28,920 nucleotides of DNA from an uncultured Lachnospiraceae bacterium (GTDB taxonomy: Bacteria > Bacillota > Clostridia > Lachnospirales > Lachnospiraceae), in contig CAJTMC010000045.1 in the NCBI GenBank assembly GCA_910577115.1, positions 1 through 28,920 of the forward strand. Reading direction: 5' to 3'. A model generated the notes under the pieces. That model was given only the letters and a program-made list of their open reading frames with translations. It did not search any database and was not told where the DNA came from. The translations under genes and the position numbers were made by a program. Shown piece by piece: positions 22,911 to 28,920 of the stretch; position 1 is the stretch's first letter; each line of letters starts with the position of its first letter.

Positions 22911-24715
22911 GCTTTAACCTCGCTTTCTGAATGTTCAAAATTCTGTATTTTCCATTCCGCCGCTTCGGAATAATTGTTCCACATGCGGGCGAAAATGCCG
23001 TTTTTATGGATTAATTCATGGTGCGTTCCGCTTTCCGCAATTTCACCGTCCCGCAGCACATAAATACAGTCTGCATTTGTGATAGACGAAAGCCTGTGCG
23101 CAATCATAATCACCGTTTTCCCTTGAGAGAGAGCAGACAACGCCTGCTGGACACGCACCTCGTTATCCGGATCGGCAAATGCCGTCGCCTCGTCAAGAAT
23201 CAGGATGGGGGCATTTTTCAAAATGGCACGTGCAATCGCAACACGCTGCTGCTCGCCGCCGGATAAATACACGCCGTCCGTACCGACAACCGTATCAATG
23301 CCGTTTGGCAATTTTTTAACAATATCCATGCACTGCGCCGCCTCCAGCGCAAGAATGATTTCCTCGCGTGATGCCGCAGGCTTTCCCATGCGCACATTTT
23401 CCAGTATGGATGCTTTGATTAACCGGCTGTTTTGGAATACGAACGACACATGATTCATCAGCGTTTCTTTCGGAATATCGCGGATATCGGTTTTGCCGAT
23501 TCGGATACGTCCTTTTTGCGGATCAAAAAAGCGCGTTACGATATTTGCAAGCGTCGTCTTGCCGCCGCCTGATGCGCCTACAAGCGCAATCACCTGTCCG
23601 GACGGAATGGACAGGGACACATCATTGAGTGCATTTTTGGCAGGAACGTGCTCCGAAACGTCATAGCTATAGCTGACATGCTCCAATGTAATGGAATGAT
23701 TGGACGGTACATTGTTGACAGTGCTTTCCGAAAGCGGTTTTTCATGGAGCACTTCGTCAATCCTGCTGATGGCGTCGTTTACAATCATTGTATCCTCGCT
23801 CATAAACATAATTTTCGTCAGTGTCGTGCCGATTATCGGTGTAATCACAATATAAAATATGAGATTAAGCAGAAGCTGCATTGTCACGCCATTTCTTGTC
23901 AGAAGGATTCCTCCGGCAATCAGAAACGCGAACACACCGTTGACTGCGGTCGTATAAAACATCATCGGAAGCCGTAATGCCTTTGTGTAGGCGATCACCC
24001 ATTTTTCGTAATTGTCAATCGTCCCTTTAAAGCGTTTAAACGAAAAGATTGTCTGACCAAATGTTTTGACCACAGGGATACCGCGCACGTATTCAACGGC
24101 TTCATTGGACATATCCGCAAGCGCGTTTTGGTATTCCTTCATTTTCTGCTCCATGTTTTTTCCTGTCATTTTCATCATAATCGCAAAACCAAGCACGACA
24201 GGAACAAGGCTTAAAAGTCCTAACCGCCAGTCAAACGCAAGCAGCAAAACGAGCAGTCCGACCGGTGTGGCAATCGCGCCTGCTTTATCGGGCAGCCGGT
24301 GGGCAAGATATGTTTCTGTTGCGGTGCTTGAAGTATTTACGATTCTGCGCAGCTTGCCGCTTCCGTATTTTTCCGTTACGCCAAGCGGCAGAGCCGTAAT
24401 ATGCCGCATCAGCTCTTTGCGGATATTGGAGGCAACCCGAAAGGCGCTGATGTGCGAGCACATCAAAGCGGCGATATAAACGACGATGGATAGAATCGCA
24501 AACCATACGGCAGACCAGCCGTACTGCGTGACGTTCTGCGCCTGTGCATAATCGGGGGAAACCTCCAATATGTCATGAATGATGCGCCATATGTACCAAA
24601 AGGGCACAAGTGCAAGCAGTGCACTCAATGCGGACAATATCCATGAGAGATAGGTTAAAACCTGATGCCCTTTGGCGTAGCCCATCAATCTTGAAAAGTT
24701 TGATTGTTTTTTCAT
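22907..24715 (-). CDS. ABC exporter-fold transporter subunit (IrtA/YbtP-like)
   Basis: The 602-residue protein has six membrane helices and an ATPase domain with Walker A GASGGGKTT (380-388), signature LSGGEQQR (484-491) and Walker B followed by DEATAFADPDNE (508-519). The AFADP D-loop replaces the usual SALD and is characteristic, as far as I recall, of the ABC half-transporters of siderophore uptake and related clostridial loci. GGAGG stands before the ATG at 24715. Translation may also be coupled to a small reading frame that ends in the ATGA overlap at 24712. The second subunit follows with a four-base overlap. Confidence 0.9.
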   Translation of the reverse strand: MKKQSNFSRLMGYAKGHQVLTYLSWILSALSALLALVPFWYIWRIIHDILEVSPDYAQAQNVTQYGWSAVWFAILSIVVYIAALMCSHISAFRVASNIRKELMRHITALPLGVTEKYGSGKLRRIVNTSSTATETYLAHRLPDKAGAIATPVGLLVLLLAFDWRLGLLSLVPVVLGFAIMMKMTGKNMEQKMKEYQNALADMSNEAVEYVRGIPVVKTFGQTIFSFKRFKGTIDNYEKWVIAYTKALRLPMMFYTTAVNGVFAFLIAGGILLTRNGVTMQLLLNLIFYIVITPIIGTTLTKIMFMSEDTMIVNDAISRIDEVLHEKPLSESTVNNVPSNHSITLEHVSYSYDVSEHVPAKNALNDVSLSIPSGQVIALVGASGGGKTTLANIVTRFFDPQKGRIRIGKTDIRDIPKETLMNHVSFVFQNSRLIKASILENVRMGKPAASREEIILALEAAQCMDIVKKLPNGIDTVVGTDGVYLSGGEQQRVAIARAILKNAPILILDEATAFADPDNEVRVQQALSALSQGKTVIMIAHRLSSITNADCIYVLRDGEIAESGTHHELIHKNGIFARMWNNYSEAAEWKIQNFEHSESEVKA

Positions 24716-24825
24716 TGTAATCCTCCATTCTTAATGCGCCTGCAAATTCCTGACAGCGAAAAGCGAAGCTTTTTGATGTATGCGGCGCAAGCACAAATTT
24801 GCCCTGTGAAAAATTTATTTTTCAC
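24712..24825 (-). CDS. Possible 37-residue leader peptide
   Basis: AGGAGG lies eight bases before GTG 24825. The frame runs 37 codons, with three Cys residues (GQICACAAYIKK), and stops in an ATGA overlap with the ABC subunit. It resembles a translationally coupled leader. Against this, its first third lies inside the dispersed hairpin repeat, whose copy at 10794-10828 encodes FTRQICARAQIRRH in one frame without being a gene. The peptide may therefore be an accident of the repeat. Confidence 0.35.
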   Translation of the reverse strand: MKNKFFTGQICACAAYIKKLRFSLSGICRRIKNGGLQ

Positions 24826-24830
24826 AGTAA
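24791..24830 (-). repeat. Hairpin repeat copy in the ABC exporter leader
   Basis: On the minus strand a stem TGTGAAAAA / TTTTTCACA is followed at once by GGGCAAATTTGTGC. The 20-base stretch ending in GCAAATTTGTGC matches positions 10794-10813 at 19 of 20 bases, and both copies follow a stem that closes in TTCACA. Further pairing (TGCGCC with GGCGCA) continues downstream in the leader. Confidence 0.75.
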
Positions 24831-24888
24831 TAACCTCCTGTTAAAAAGTCGGGGACAAAGAAATCGTTGTTCCGTCTATGGATTAAAA

Positions 24889-25026
24889 TTATATTTCCTG
24901 TGCTGTCAGTCGGGAAATATTATAAAACTCCCCTGTAAGCATCACAGCCGATAAAACCAAAATAATCAAATCGGTTATCGGCGGAGCCGCCAGCAGTTTT
25001 GTACGGGTATCTGTTTTTTGTGTCAT
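24889..25026 (-). pseudogene. Probable EcfT (energy-coupling factor T) N-terminal remnant
   Basis: AAGGAGG precedes ATG 25026. The frame encodes 45 residues: TDTRTKLLAAPP, then a hydrophobic helix DLIILVLSAVMLTGEFY, then a stop. Energy-coupling factor transmembrane T proteins characteristically begin with LDPRTKLLL and a membrane helix, so this looks like the first sixth of an EcfT gene whose remainder was deleted. Clostridial operons with a TetR gene, an ECF transporter and two ABC exporter genes exist as far as I recall, which fits the position. It could instead be a real small membrane protein; the ribosome binding site is excellent. Confidence 0.5.
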
Positions 25027-25144
25027 GATGACAACCTCCTTTTTTAAAATTTTTTATGATATGAGGGAAGAATGGTCTTCCTCAGGTATCCTTTGGTTAG
25101 TTCTTATTTCCTTTAGTTAGAAACAACTAACCAATATGCCAAAT

Positions 25145-25172
25145 ATAATGGAAAGCATATGCTTTCCATTAT
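25145..25172. promoter_or_regulatory. 28-bp perfect palindrome
   Basis: ATAATGGAAAGCAT is followed directly by its reverse complement. There is no T-run on either side. It lies between the TetR gene and the transporter genes and could be an operator or an end-processing hairpin. A second dyad, GGTTAGTT / AACTAACC, occurs at about 25093-25136. Confidence 0.55.
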
Positions 25173-25238
25173 TGTATGAATTGGATATTGGCAGTGTATT
25201 TTACATGAATATGGAGCGGGCTGCCTTATGGAAATTTC

Positions 25239-25856
25239 TTATTGTCCCATAATTTTCATCCAGCCTGCGGTGTAGAATGTCCGCATTTCATCCAAATAGC
25301 GCTGCGCTTGGTCAAGCGGCATCTCGTGTATAATCAATTCAAAGAACGCATTAAACATTCCCGTAATCAAAATATGCTCTAACCGCGCGTCAATCGGCGG
25401 GGACGGTCTGCCCAGTTGTTCCAGCACTGCGATATAATCATGTGTTCCCTGCGTTTCGATTTCGACCATTTCGTCAATGAGTCTTGCAAAACGTGTTCCT
25501 TCCGAATGGCAGAGAATCAATTTAAATTCGTTTAAATGTTCATAGGCATAAATAAGCATATCATGCATACACGAGCCGGAAGTCGTACTAAGGTGATCAG
25601 GCTGTTCATTTGGCGGTAAGTCGGCAAACTCCTGCTGTGCGCTGCGAAAACGGTTCATAAAGTAGTCATACTGTTCGCAAACCAATGCTTCAAATAAAGC
25701 CTCCTTGCTGTCATAGTATCCGTAAAACGCACCTGTTGTAACGCCTGCTATCTTTACTATATTGCGCAGAGAAGCAGACTGAAATCCTTTTTCAAGAAAT
25801 TCCTGCATCGCTGCCGTATGAATACAATCTAAAGTCGTCTGTTCCGTTTTGTGCAT
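25239..25856 (-). CDS. TetR/AcrR family transcriptional regulator
   Basis: The 205-residue protein has the TetR N-terminal domain: AAMQEFLEKGFQSASLRNIVKIAGVTTGAFYGYYDSKEALFEAL, seen in pieces as EFLEKGFQSASLRNI (helix 1-2) and GVTTGAFYGYYDSKEAL (recognition helix, residues about 38-54). The remaining 140 residues form the ligand-binding helices typical of the family. A perfect 30-bp palindrome just upstream of its start is the likely operator, so it probably represses its own gene. The transporter operon is downstream in the same direction, and its promoter region has separate dyads. The ligand is unknown, but a substrate of the transporter is a natural candidate. Confidence 0.92.
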   Translation of the reverse strand: MHKTEQTTLDCIHTAAMQEFLEKGFQSASLRNIVKIAGVTTGAFYGYYDSKEALFEALVCEQYDYFMNRFRSAQQEFADLPPNEQPDHLSTTSGSCMHDMLIYAYEHLNEFKLILCHSEGTRFARLIDEMVEIETQGTHDYIAVLEQLGRPSPPIDARLEHILITGMFNAFFELIIHEMPLDQAQRYLDEMRTFYTAGWMKIMGQ

Positions 25857-25870
25857 TTGTTATTCTCCTT

Positions 25871-25900
25871 ATATAACAGTGTTATATATCACTGTTATAT
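25871..25900 (-). promoter_or_regulatory. TetR operator palindrome
   Basis: ATATAACAGTG, eight AT bases, CACTGTTATAT: a perfect 30-bp dyad that ends 14 bases upstream of the TetR start codon. Site and symmetry are typical of TetR-family autoregulation. Confidence 0.8.
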
Positions 25901-25978
25901 AATAAAACATGTTTGGAAATTTGTCAATGTTTTTTATTTTCCCTTTCTATCTTAAAATTGTAAACAGGGCAGAAGAAA

Positions 25979-26002
25979 AGCACTTAGTTTATTCTAAGTG
26001 CT
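25979..26002 (-). terminator. Terminator of the kinase gene
   Basis: Perfect nine-bp stem AGCACTTAG / CTAAGTGCT with a six-base loop. On the minus strand it is followed by TTTCTTCT, 30 bases after the kinase stop codon. Confidence 0.8.
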
Positions 26003-26032
26003 GTTTCTCCCCCAACAAATTTTTTAGAATGA

Positions 26033-26952
26033 TTAATATAAGCCAATCGTAGAACTGCTTACCCTTTTCCATTCTGTAAAAAACTCATCGAATGTTATAT
26101 ATCTCTCTTTTTTGTTAAGGCTTACTGCCTTGACTGCAACTTGATAACTTTCCTCATTTAACTGCCAATTAGAACATGAGCATGGTGAAAATTGATTGTT
26201 GTAATATCTTTGTTTCATTTCTTCGTCAGAAAAGCAACCAAAAAACTCAAATATCAGTGCTCCAAGTGTAAATATATTTGTCTGCTCATCAATAACACTG
26301 CCTTTTATATATTCTTCGGGTGCTTTTAAACGTTTAGTCCCAAACCATTCGCTTCCTCTATCATTAATAACGGGAGCTTTTCGAAATAAATCAATGTCAC
26401 AAATAGTGGTTTTATCTGTTGAAAAATCGTATATAATACTTCCGTCGTAAAAATCAACAGCAACATACCTTTTTCATTTACGTTTTGTAAAAAAGAAAAT
26501 AACACATCTATTGTGCTTAGCTTTTTACTAACAGACAATTGCTTGAATTTTTCTTTTGGACTTTTAATAGTGGTGTCTCTTTGATATTTTTCAAAATTCC
26601 AATGGTCAAATAAACATTCACCCTCCGTCCACTCAAAAACCACAACATAAAATTGATTGTAGTCATAATCCTCAATCATTTTCACCAAATTGGGGTGTCT
26701 TAAATTAAAATATAAATTAACAGATTCTTTTAACAATTTAATAGATTCTTTGGGGGATACTTCTGCCTCAATTGTGTTTACGCCTGCAATTTTACAGAAA
26801 TATTTCTTATCTCCATTTTCCATGCCAATGCAAATACAACCAGAACCAGTTTCATCAACAACCCAAAAAGCAGTGCCATATCTCTTTAACCAAGTAAAAT
26901 CATGCCATTCATTAAGTTTAAATTCAATAGAATCAAGTTTATTTATTATCAT
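26033..26952 (-). pseudogene. Protein kinase-like gene with a single frameshift
   Basis: Two frames together spell one eukaryotic-like kinase of about 306 residues. The first (26952 to about 26470) has the nucleotide-binding lobe with KYFCKIAG as the ATP lysine, NLRHPNLVKMIED, and the hinge YVVVFEWTEGE, and reaches NVNEKG. The second frame takes over with YVAVDFYDGSIIYDF (catalytic Asp in an atypical HRD position), ICDIDLF (DFG-like Asp) and LKAPEEY (APE motif) and runs to TAA 26033. One base is missing at about 26466-26474, next to a T5 tract on the plus strand. Total length fits one kinase exactly if one base is restored. It may be a genuine pseudogene or a sequencing error. Confidence 0.8.
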
Positions 26953-26977
26953 TTCTTCCTCCTGAATTTGTGGAGGG

Positions 26978-27034
26978 TTATGATGTTTTGTCCCTCCAAT
27001 TGTTTTTAATATGACAAATGTTCCTATTTTTCAT
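26978..27034 (-). CDS. Possible 18-residue peptide upstream of the kinase
   Basis: AAAGGAG followed ten bases later by ATG 27034 opens a frame of 18 codons that is basic and ends 25 bases before the kinase start codon. The ribosome binding site is good, but so short a frame arises easily by chance, and nothing in the peptide is recognisable. Confidence 0.25.
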   Translation of the reverse strand: MKNRNICHIKNNWRDKTS

Positions 27035-27167
27035 TTACAATCATCTCCTTTACAATATGATATCTATGTTAACTCTATTAGAGAACTTTGGGAACTTAGC
27101 AGTTCCTATTTGTGGAATTATTGACGTCACTATCTTACCACAAACGCATACACAATTTCATTAAGTT

Positions 27168-27257
27168 TTGCTGAATTATCCAAAAAAGAACGCGAAAAAA
27201 GAGCCTGTTGATTGGGACAGTTTTGCTATGCCAAGCGAATGGGGAAAAGGAAGCAGA
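27168..27257 (+). pseudogene. Probable antitoxin C-terminal remnant
   Basis: A plus-strand frame reads KKEPVDWDSFAMPSEWGKGSR before it runs into the antisense of the AraC gene; the pieces PVDWDSF and MPSEWGK resemble the toxin-binding tail of Phd/RelB-type antitoxins found in clostridia, where W-D/S-x-F-x-x-P-S/T-E-R-G-K is common. Neither a start nor the DNA-binding half is present. Recognition rests on about 20 residues, so confidence is low. Confidence 0.4.
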
Positions 27258-28157
27258 TTACGCCTGCGTTTTCCGATATTTGAGCGGAGAGATACCATAA
27301 TATTTCTGAAACGTTTCGCAGTAGTAGCTCGCGCCGCAAAACCCGTATTCATAGGCAATATCCGCTATACTTTTATCAGAATCCAACAATGCGGCAAGGC
27401 TTTTGCGCAGCCGCAGCTTTGCAATATAAGTCACGGGAGTTTCGCGCAGATATTTTTTAAAAAGAAACGAGCACCTGCTTTTACAACATGCTCCGGACAA
27501 AGCCAAATCGTTCAGCAGAATGCGCTGCGCAAAATGTTCCTCAATATAGGTAATCATATTTCGCAAAGAAGCCAGTTCATTTGATTCCTTCGCTGTATCA
27601 TAAGCGTTCCCGTCTAAATTTTCATACAACAAGTTCATAACCGCCAAAAGCACGTCCAACACCGCAAAGTAAGGGAACTCTTGTTCCGTCCGTCCAATAA
27701 AATCCGAATAAAGTCCGTCTATTTTTTCTAAAATAACATTCTTCCATGCTTCCCCTCCAAGATACAAGTAAGGATACAACGAATTTTCCGTAACGGGCTC
27801 GATGTAATTCTGATAAAACCATTCGTTCCCGCACAACAGCTCCGGTGAAAATAAAACGCAGATAAATTCGCATTCTTTATGCTCTGCTGAAAAACCGTAA
27901 TGTAATTGCCTGCTGTTTACCATGATACCGTTCCCCTCGGTCAGGGGAATCAACTCCCCGTTTACATTGTAAGTCATGTTTCCCCTTTTTATCAGGATAA
28001 ATTCCAAATCCTTATGCCAGTGGGTGACGCCGGAGTAATCCGGATAAGTGGATAACATGCCATAATTGATAAGTGCCGGGAAGAGCGGATTATTGTATGC
28101 GATTGTTTCGGAAAAGTCTAAATTAAAGGTAGAACAGTATGTACATTTGTTGTTCAT
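27258..28157 (-). CDS. AraC family transcriptional regulator
   Basis: The 299-residue protein has an N-terminal cupin-like sensor domain (THWHKDLEFILIKRGNMTY near residues 45-63, seen as THWHKDLEF and KRGNMTYNVNGE) and a C-terminal AraC double helix-turn-helix domain: ILLNDLALSGACCKSRCSFLFKKYL near 213-237, seen as LNDLALSGACC, and IADIAYEYGFCGASYYCETFQKYYGISPLKYRK at the end, seen as IADIAYEYGF and YYGISPLKYRK. The ATG at 28157 is chosen because GGAGG lies eight bases upstream; an earlier in-frame ATG would overlap that site. No sugar-uptake or metabolic operon stands next to it here, so its target is unknown. The preceding 169 bases contain no gene. Confidence 0.9.
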   Translation of the reverse strand: MNNKCTYCSTFNLDFSETIAYNNPLFPALINYGMLSTYPDYSGVTHWHKDLEFILIKRGNMTYNVNGELIPLTEGNGIMVNSRQLHYGFSAEHKECEFICVLFSPELLCGNEWFYQNYIEPVTENSLYPYLYLGGEAWKNVILEKIDGLYSDFIGRTEQEFPYFAVLDVLLAVMNLLYENLDGNAYDTAKESNELASLRNMITYIEEHFAQRILLNDLALSGACCKSRCSFLFKKYLRETPVTYIAKLRLRKSLAALLDSDKSIADIAYEYGFCGASYYCETFQKYYGISPLKYRKTQA

Positions 28158-28326
28158 GTATAGTTCCTCCATAAAACATAAAGAAGATTGTTATAAAATT
28201 ATACAATAATACAAAAGAATTTAAAATATAAAGTAGTTTTAGTTAAAAAACAAATTAATGTCGTGTTTGAAAAAGGGTGATTTTAATACAGGAGTACTGT
28301 TTCTGGCGTACGGTCATATTGACTGA

Positions 28327-28366
28327 AAAAGGTTTCCGACCACATGAAACGTGTCGGAAACCTTTT
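28327..28366. terminator. Strong hairpin terminator
   Basis: Perfect 14-bp stem AAAAGGTTTCCGAC / GTCGGAAACCTTTT with a 12-base loop, with T-rich sequence on both strands. It lies 16 bases beyond the stop of the minus-strand surface protein gene, which it most likely terminates. Confidence 0.85.
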
Positions 28367-28381
28367 GTATTTTCTTATGCC

Positions 28382-28920
28382 TTATTCAAGCTCATAACCA
28401 TCAAATATCATCTTCAGGTACATAAAACCATACCATCCGTCTAAATCTTGCAACTGGTCAAAATCAAATCCTGCCGGAATTGTAAAAATGTATTGTTTAC
28501 CTTCATAACAATAGATGATCGTCAGTGACATATCAGGACTGTTCTTTAAGGCTGACAATGTCGTCTTGCTTAAGCTGAACCAGGGGGTATCTGAGCAGTC
28601 TAAAATCATTTTTTCACTGGTGGGCTTTGCAATAACAGCTGAGCATGTCTTCACAAAATTTGCGAAGGAACAATCCTTAAAAAGGGTTACTTTTGTGCTT
28701 TGGTCCAATGCCGTATAAACTGCAACACTGGTGTTCGGACTTTCAGATACTGTATCTGCCTGATCAGATTGTGTTGTCTTTTTCTTATGACTTGACTGGC
28801 TTGGTCGTTCTGTCTGATCTGGCTTTTGTGTCTCATCAGGCTCAGAAGGCTTTGTTGAATCATCCGGTGTACTGCCGGGCGGAACAGATTCGCCCTCATC
28901 AGGTTCGGAAGGCTTTGTTG
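28382..28920 (-). CDS. C-terminal part of a secreted or surface protein (continues beyond the window)
   Basis: The frame is open from the right edge to TAA 28382. The first 70 visible residues are a Ser-, Thr-, Pro- and Glu-rich linker with a loose repeat (TKPSEPDE appears twice), then a Lys-rich patch. A compact 110-residue C-terminal domain follows with VTLFKDCSFANF, SLTIIYCYEGKQYIFTIPAGF and DGWYGFMYL; similar short domains end many clostridial extracellular proteins after a linker. Signal peptide and main domain are outside the window, so function is unknown. The gene begins further right on the minus strand, and a terminator follows. Confidence 0.8.
   Translation of the reverse strand, partial: TKPSEPDEGESVPPGSTPDDSTKPSEPDETQKPDQTERPSQSSHKKKTTQSDQADTVSESPNTSVAVYTALDQSTKVTLFKDCSFANFVKTCSAVIAKPTSEKMILDCSDTPWFSLSKTTLSALKNSPDMSLTIIYCYEGKQYIFTIPAGFDFDQLQDLDGWYGFMYLKMIFDGYELE

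Overview
The window reads as a chromosomal segment of a low-to-moderate-GC Firmicute, most likely a gut clostridium of the Lachnospiraceae type. The reasons are strong AGGAGG-type ribosome binding sites, occasional TTG or GTG starts, and the gene families present: BlaI/BlaR1-like pairs, ECF sigma plus DUF2461, HxlR, FtsX-type ABC modules and MazEF. No rRNA, tRNA, CRISPR array, intact insertion sequence or phage gene was found. The genus assignment is inference.

Layout. Positions 1-170 hold the 3' end of a gene with an 18-residue proline-rich tandem repeat. An inositol-monophosphatase-family enzyme follows (215-973), then an ECF sigma factor with a cysteine-containing C-terminal extension and a DUF2461 gene (1028-2625). 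On the minus strand, 2720-6100 is a BlaI repressor / M56 (BlaR1-like) sensor protease locus whose extracellular part is a DUF4097 domain, with a second stand-alone DUF4097 protein that is visibly a partial copy of the first. A flavoprotein and an HxlR regulator (6289-7504) flank a duplicated promoter/operator module. From 7967 to 13384 lies a two-component system and an ABC transporter with an FtsX-type permease, the layout of antimicrobial-peptide sensing and resistance modules.

The section 13385-16531 is in decay. It holds a half-length MreB-like protein, a DeoR-like regulator lacking its first helix, an intact P-loop kinase, then fragments of a PHP phosphatase, a nucleoside deaminase and a ParE/RelE toxin packed into about 700 bp. 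From 16584 to 19792 are ordinary genes: a small membrane protein, a SAM methyltransferase, another membrane protein, a cytidine-deaminase-family enzyme and an LRR-like/DUF4303 protein. A purN-like fragment precedes an intact mazEF pair (20405-21030).

The minus-strand block 21180-25856 encodes a heterodimeric ABC exporter-fold transporter of the IrtAB/YbtPQ type, a probable EcfT remnant and a TetR regulator with a perfect operator palindrome. The right end has a protein kinase broken by one frameshift, an AraC regulator, a probable antitoxin remnant, and the C-terminus of a secreted or surface protein that leaves the window.

The signals I consider least explained are a dispersed hairpin repeat (stem closing in TTCACA followed by GGCAAATTTGTGC) found in both ABC transporter loci, a promoter cassette present in three places, the half-MreB, and the partial duplication that created the stand-alone DUF4097 gene. 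No wholly new multi-gene system could be demonstrated.
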